A stretch of DNA of 9,174 nucleotides from JAAFIP01 sp043747295 (lineage in GTDB: Bacteria > Pseudomonadota > Gammaproteobacteria > Burkholderiales > Burkholderiaceae_C). The stretch covers positions 1 through 9,174 of the forward strand of contig JAYTPK010000329.1 in the NCBI GenBank assembly GCA_043747295.1, read 5' to 3'. Shown piece by piece: positions 7,040 through 9,174 of this stretch (position 1 is the stretch's first letter; each line of letters starts with the position of its first letter). The position numbers and the translations under genes were made by a program. The notes beneath the pieces were generated by a model, which made no database searches, had not been told where the DNA came from, and saw only the letters and a list, made by a program, of their open reading frames with translations.

Positions 7040-7417
7040 ATGCAAGGACTGCACCTTACCGCTGACATCACTGGCTGCCAATGCGACGCCGCTTGGCTGA
7101 CCGACGCTGACCGCTTAGGCGCAGCTTGCGTACAAGCTGTTAACGCGGCAGGGTTGCAGGCCGTGGCACAGTTGTTTCATACCTTTCCTAGTTCAGCTTA
7201 TGGCCTGGGCGGCGTGACAGCTACAGTCTTGCTAGCAGAGTCGCACCTGTGCCTGCACACTTGGCCAGAGCAGCGGGGCGTCACACTAGATGTGTATGTG
7301 TGCAATTTTGGTGGCGACCACTCTGCCAAAGCCCATGCCCTGATGGACGCACTGCTGGCATTACTGCAACCCACCCACACCGTGCGCAACACTATTCACC
7401 GAGGCCAGCAAACTTGA
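7040..7417 (+). CDS. speD: S-adenosylmethionine decarboxylase proenzyme (class 1B)
   Basis: This 125-residue pyruvoyl-dependent enzyme normally decarboxylates S-adenosylmethionine to supply aminopropyl groups for spermidine. The self-cleavage and active-site motif is LLAESHLCLHTWPE: cleavage between Glu67 and Ser68 would give the beta chain and the pyruvoyl-bearing alpha chain. His73 and Cys88 lie 5 and 20 residues after Ser68, the same spacing as Ser63, His68 and Cys83 of the Thermotoga maritima enzyme. The position of its Ser55 is Thr60 here. ATG 7040 is the only start in the frame after the TAG at 7019; no Shine-Dalgarno precedes it (CCTCC), so initiation may be weak or near-leaderless. 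The stop overlaps the TTG start of the next gene by 4 bases. No spermidine synthase gene is in the window. Some short SpeD homologues are arginine or ornithine decarboxylases, so the substrate is inferred. Confidence 0.88.
   Translation: MQGLHLTADITGCQCDAAWLTDADRLGAACVQAVNAAGLQAVAQLFHTFPSSAYGLGGVTATVLLAESHLCLHTWPEQRGVTLDVYVCNFGGDHSAKAHALMDALLALLQPTHTVRNTIHRGQQT
7053..7081 (-). promoter_or_regulatory. Candidate sigma-70 promoter for the tkt transcript
   Basis: On the minus strand TTGGCA (plus 7076-7081) and TAAGGT (plus 7053-7058) are separated by 17 bases. The -35 matches TTGACA at five of six positions; the -10 is weak, matching TATAAT at three of six. Transcription would begin around 7045, a few bases before the GGAGG of the leader frame, giving a leader of about 120 bases before tkt. 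The site lies inside the 5' end of speD. An alternative TAAAAT box at plus 6986-6991 has no good -35 and would remove the leader start. Confidence 0.3.
7401..7404 (+). promoter_or_regulatory. Ribosome binding site deciding the TTG start of the MurU-like gene
   Basis: GAGG lies inside the end of speD, 9 bases before TTG 7414. No ATG or GTG lies near the conserved N-terminal motif. This site and the TTGA overlap with the speD stop together fix TTG 7414 as the likeliest start. Confidence 0.55.
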
Positions 7418-8184
7418 CCCCCAAAGCCCAAGCCATCATCCTAGCCGCAGGCCGTGGCGAGCGCATGCGCCCGCTGACCGACACTTGCCCCAAGCCGCTG
7501 CTGCAGGTGCGCGGCAAGCCGCTGATGCAATGGCCTGTGGAGGCACTGGCTACTGCAGGCTTTACCCAGCAGCTGGTGAACACCGCATGGCTAGGTGAGC
7601 AGATAGAAAGCCATTTTGGGAGACTTTTAGCCCCACAGTCCAAGCGTTTATTAATTAAGCAGCTATCAAATTCAGAGCAATTGAATATCACCTTTTCACA
7701 CGAAGGCGCAGACTTTGGCTACGCCCTAGAGACCGCAGGCGGCATTAGCCGCGCCCTGCCGCAGCTGGTGGAGGAGTTTTGGGTGCTGGCTGGTGACATT
7801 TACGCCCCCACGTTCAACTACAGCTGCGACGCCTACGCCCGCTTTGCTGCATCGGGCATGTTGGCCCATATTTGGCTAGTGCCCAACCCACAGCACAACC
7901 CGCGCGGCGACTTTGGCCTGTCAGCCAACGGCCGCGCCCTGAACCTGCCCAAAGACGCAGGCCACGCCCTGTACACCTACAGCACCATCGGCCTGTACAA
8001 ACACGCCCTGTTTGCCCCCCCGTTTTGCGATGTGCACGCTGGCAACCCGCAGGGCACCAAAGCCGCCTTGGCCCCCCTGCTGCGCGCAGCGATGGACGCT
8101 GGCCTGGTCAGCGCTGAGCTGTTTATGGGTGAATGGACGGATGTGGGTACGCCTGAGCGGCTAGCGCAGCTCAACGAGGTTTAA
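7414..8184 (+). CDS. murU: Sugar-1-phosphate nucleotidyltransferase, MurU-like
   Basis: The 256-residue protein starts at TTG, overlapping the speD stop as TTGA. The nucleotide-binding signature is AIILAAGRGERMRPLT (residues 7-22) followed by CPKPLL with Lys27. GDIYAP carries Asp128, a probable metal ligand, and WTDVGTPERL near the C-terminus carries Asp243, the probable second. FGYALETAGGI is the sugar-phosphate-side motif of the MurU subgroup. MurU makes UDP-MurNAc from MurNAc-1-phosphate in peptidoglycan recycling, working with the kinase AmgK. The amgK gene that often accompanies it is not in this window. The protein is longer than typical MurU (about 220-235 residues), and part of the excess is an AT-rich segment encoding about residues 71-93. 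Cytoplasmic. The family is secure; MurNAc specificity is inferred from motif resemblance and the pepP neighbourhood. Confidence 0.82.
   Translation: MTPKAQAIILAAGRGERMRPLTDTCPKPLLQVRGKPLMQWPVEALATAGFTQQLVNTAWLGEQIESHFGRLLAPQSKRLLIKQLSNSEQLNITFSHEGADFGYALETAGGISRALPQLVEEFWVLAGDIYAPTFNYSCDAYARFAASGMLAHIWLVPNPQHNPRGDFGLSANGRALNLPKDAGHALYTYSTIGLYKHALFAPPFCDVHAGNPQGTKAALAPLLRAAMDAGLVSAELFMGEWTDVGTPERLAQLNEV
7625..7690 (+). repeat. AT-rich, repeat-like block inside the MurU-like gene
   Basis: Within a GC-rich gene, about 65 bases drop to roughly one-third GC (counted over 7639-7691). They carry the palindrome TTAATTAA and a bulged inverted repeat (TCAAATT ... AATTGA). The segment translates in frame as LLAPQSKRLLIKQLSNSEQ, between the conserved ESHFG and FSHEG stretches where related proteins are usually shorter. 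The string AGCAGCTATCAAATT recalls a short dispersed repeat that I associate with Comamonadaceae genomes. This is recall, not a search. The exact ends are uncertain. Confidence 0.4.
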
Positions 8185-8320
8185 CGCGTACCCGAAGCCC
8201 CCGCATAGCCCGTTCGCCCTGAGCTTGTCCAAGGGTTGGTTACCCGCAAAGCAAACTTAGTTTTGTGGGCCTTGGAAAGCTCATAGAGCACACTTGCGTT
8301 TTCCCAGTCAAAATAGAGCC
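8185..8320. other. Intergenic spacer between the MurU-like gene and pepP
   Basis: These 136 bases hold the dispersed repeat at 8210-8235 and otherwise no convincing gene. A TTGGAA near 8270 has no good -10 partner at normal spacing, so I cannot name a promoter for pepP. No GC-rich hairpin with a U-tract is visible for terminating the speD-murU transcript. pepP may be cotranscribed or have an unrecognised promoter here. Confidence 0.5.
8210..8235. repeat. Dispersed intergenic repeat element, one half-unit
   Basis: The 26 bases run CCGTTCGCCCTGAGCTTG and then TCCAAGGG. They closely match, from memory, a repeat common between genes of Burkholderiales and some gammaproteobacteria, which ends in GTCGAAGGG; here one base differs (GTCC). 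The CCCT and AGGG ends can pair as a small hairpin. Only one copy is in the window, so the repeat status rests on recall. Confidence 0.5.
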
Positions 8321-9174
8321 ATGAATAACGCCGCCCCCCACGCCCTGTACGCCGCCCGCCGCGCCCGCCTAGCTGCCCAGCTGGGCAAAGACAAAAATCA
8401 ACCCGCTGTGGCCATCGTGCCCACCGCCCCCGAGCGGCAGCGCAACCGCGACAGCGACTTTTTGTACCGCCACGACAGCTACTTTTACTACCTTACCGGA
8501 TTTACCGAGCCTGGTGCCACACTGGTTATCCAGTCTGACGGCAGCACCACGCTGTTTTGCCAGCCCAAAGACCTAGAGCGTGAAATTTGGGACGGCTACC
8601 GCCTGGGGCCTGACGCTGCGCCCGAAGCGCTAGGCATCACCACCGCCCATTCCAACCAAGACATAGACCAGCACCTGCCCAAGCTGCTAGAAAACCAGCA
8701 CACCGTGTGGTACCCCTTTGCCATCCACAGCGGGTACGAGGCCCGCGTAGACGGTTGGCTGCAAAAAGTGCGCGCCCGCGTGCGCTACGGTGCACTGTGC
8801 CCCGAGCAGCAGCGCGACCTGTGCAGCATCTTGGACGAAATGCGCCTGGTGAAGGATGCGCATGAGATAGCCACCATGCGCCGCGCCGCGCAGATCAGCG
8901 CCGGTGCCCACATCCGCGCCATGCAGCTGTGCGCCCGCATGATCAAAGCGGGCAAAGACGTGCGCGAATACCACCTAGACGCCGAGCTGCTGCACGAATT
9001 TAGACTGCACGGCTCGCAATACCCCGCCTACGGCAGCATTGTGGCCGCCGGAGCCAACGCTTGCGTGCTGCACTACCGCGCTGACACAGCGCCCGTCAAA
9101 AACGGCGACCTGGTACTGATCGACGCAGGCTGCGAGCTAGACGGCTATGCCAGCGACATCACCCGCACCTTCCC
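8321..9174 (+). CDS. pepP: Xaa-Pro aminopeptidase (aminopeptidase P), 5' part only
   Basis: From ATG 8321 the frame stays open to the window end, giving 284 residues of a protein that is about 440 long in E. coli. It removes an N-terminal residue that precedes proline and uses two Mn ions. The N-terminal creatinase-like domain shows RRARLAAQLG, DSDFLYRHDSYFYYLTGF, EPGATLV and EIWDGYRLGP. The pita-bread domain begins near MRLVKDAHEIATMRRAAQIS (about residue 178 onward). His251 (LHYRAD), Asp268 (LIDAGCELDGY) and Asp279 (SDITRTF) keep the 17- and 11-residue spacing of E. coli His243, Asp260 and Asp271. The remaining His and two Glu ligands lie beyond the window. Codons strongly favour C in third position, more than in the genes at the left end. 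The ribosome binding site is weak (GAG at 8316-8318). Cytoplasmic peptide turnover is its likely role. Confidence 0.95.
   Translation, partial: MNNAAPHALYAARRARLAAQLGKDKNQPAVAIVPTAPERQRNRDSDFLYRHDSYFYYLTGFTEPGATLVIQSDGSTTLFCQPKDLEREIWDGYRLGPDAAPEALGITTAHSNQDIDQHLPKLLENQHTVWYPFAIHSGYEARVDGWLQKVRARVRYGALCPEQQRDLCSILDEMRLVKDAHEIATMRRAAQISAGAHIRAMQLCARMIKAGKDVREYHLDAELLHEFRLHGSQYPAYGSIVAAGANACVLHYRADTAPVKNGDLVLIDAGCELDGYASDITRTF

Noticed and set aside
7249..7413. Extension of the nucleotidyltransferase frame upstream to an ATG at 7249
   Set aside because: It runs inside the well-supported speD gene and precedes the conserved AIILAAG motif with unrelated low-quality sequence.
8687..8974. Minus-strand 95-codon frame inside pepP
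   Set aside because: It is the antisense shadow of a GC-rich gene with all aminopeptidase P motifs on the plus strand; no own start signal is visible.

Overview
The window looks like a chromosomal stretch of a betaproteobacterium. It most resembles Burkholderiales of the Comamonadaceae type (freshwater relatives such as Limnohabitans, Rhodoferax or Polaromonas). The protein sequences of transketolase, GAPDH, the nitrilase-family hydrolase and aminopeptidase P, the mixed GC content, and one short dispersed repeat at 8210-8235 all point that way. The lineage is judged from memory of these families, without any search. I see no tRNA, rRNA, CRISPR array, transposase, integrase or phage gene.

Left block, plus strand (1-3123): the C-terminal part of a carbon-nitrogen hydrolase (Nit type) overlaps by 4 bases the start of a two-TM, PAS-containing sensor histidine kinase. 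The kinase is followed 37 bases later by a FixJ/NarL-type response regulator. These probably form one transcription unit. The kinase and regulator are a complete phosphorelay pair, but their signal and target genes are not identifiable here.

Middle block, minus strand (6922 down to 3148): transketolase (tkt), a small secreted PKD-like, cysteine-containing protein of unknown function, and GAPDH (gapA) lie in that order with gaps of 60 and 40 bases, so they are likely one operon. Tkt and GAPDH share glyceraldehyde-3-phosphate and link the pentose phosphate/Calvin carbon rearrangements to glycolysis and gluconeogenesis. The exported protein between them is the odd member. Upstream of tkt there is a 30-codon minus-strand reading frame with an ideal GGAGG site. 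It ends 10 bases before the tkt ATG, which lacks a recognisable ribosome binding site of its own, so this is a candidate leader peptide.

Right block, plus strand (7040-9174): a short class 1B S-adenosylmethionine decarboxylase (speD) overlaps by 4 bases (TTGA) a MurU-like sugar-1-phosphate nucleotidyltransferase that starts at TTG. An AT-rich block inside the nucleotidyltransferase looks like an in-frame insertion of a small repeat. After a 136-base spacer holding the dispersed repeat, aminopeptidase P (pepP) begins and runs off the window end.

The window is mainly housekeeping. I do not see a clear new multi-gene system. The points most worth checking are the tkt leader frame, the secreted duplicated-cysteine protein in the tkt-gap operon, the speD-murU coupling and the AT-rich coding insertion.
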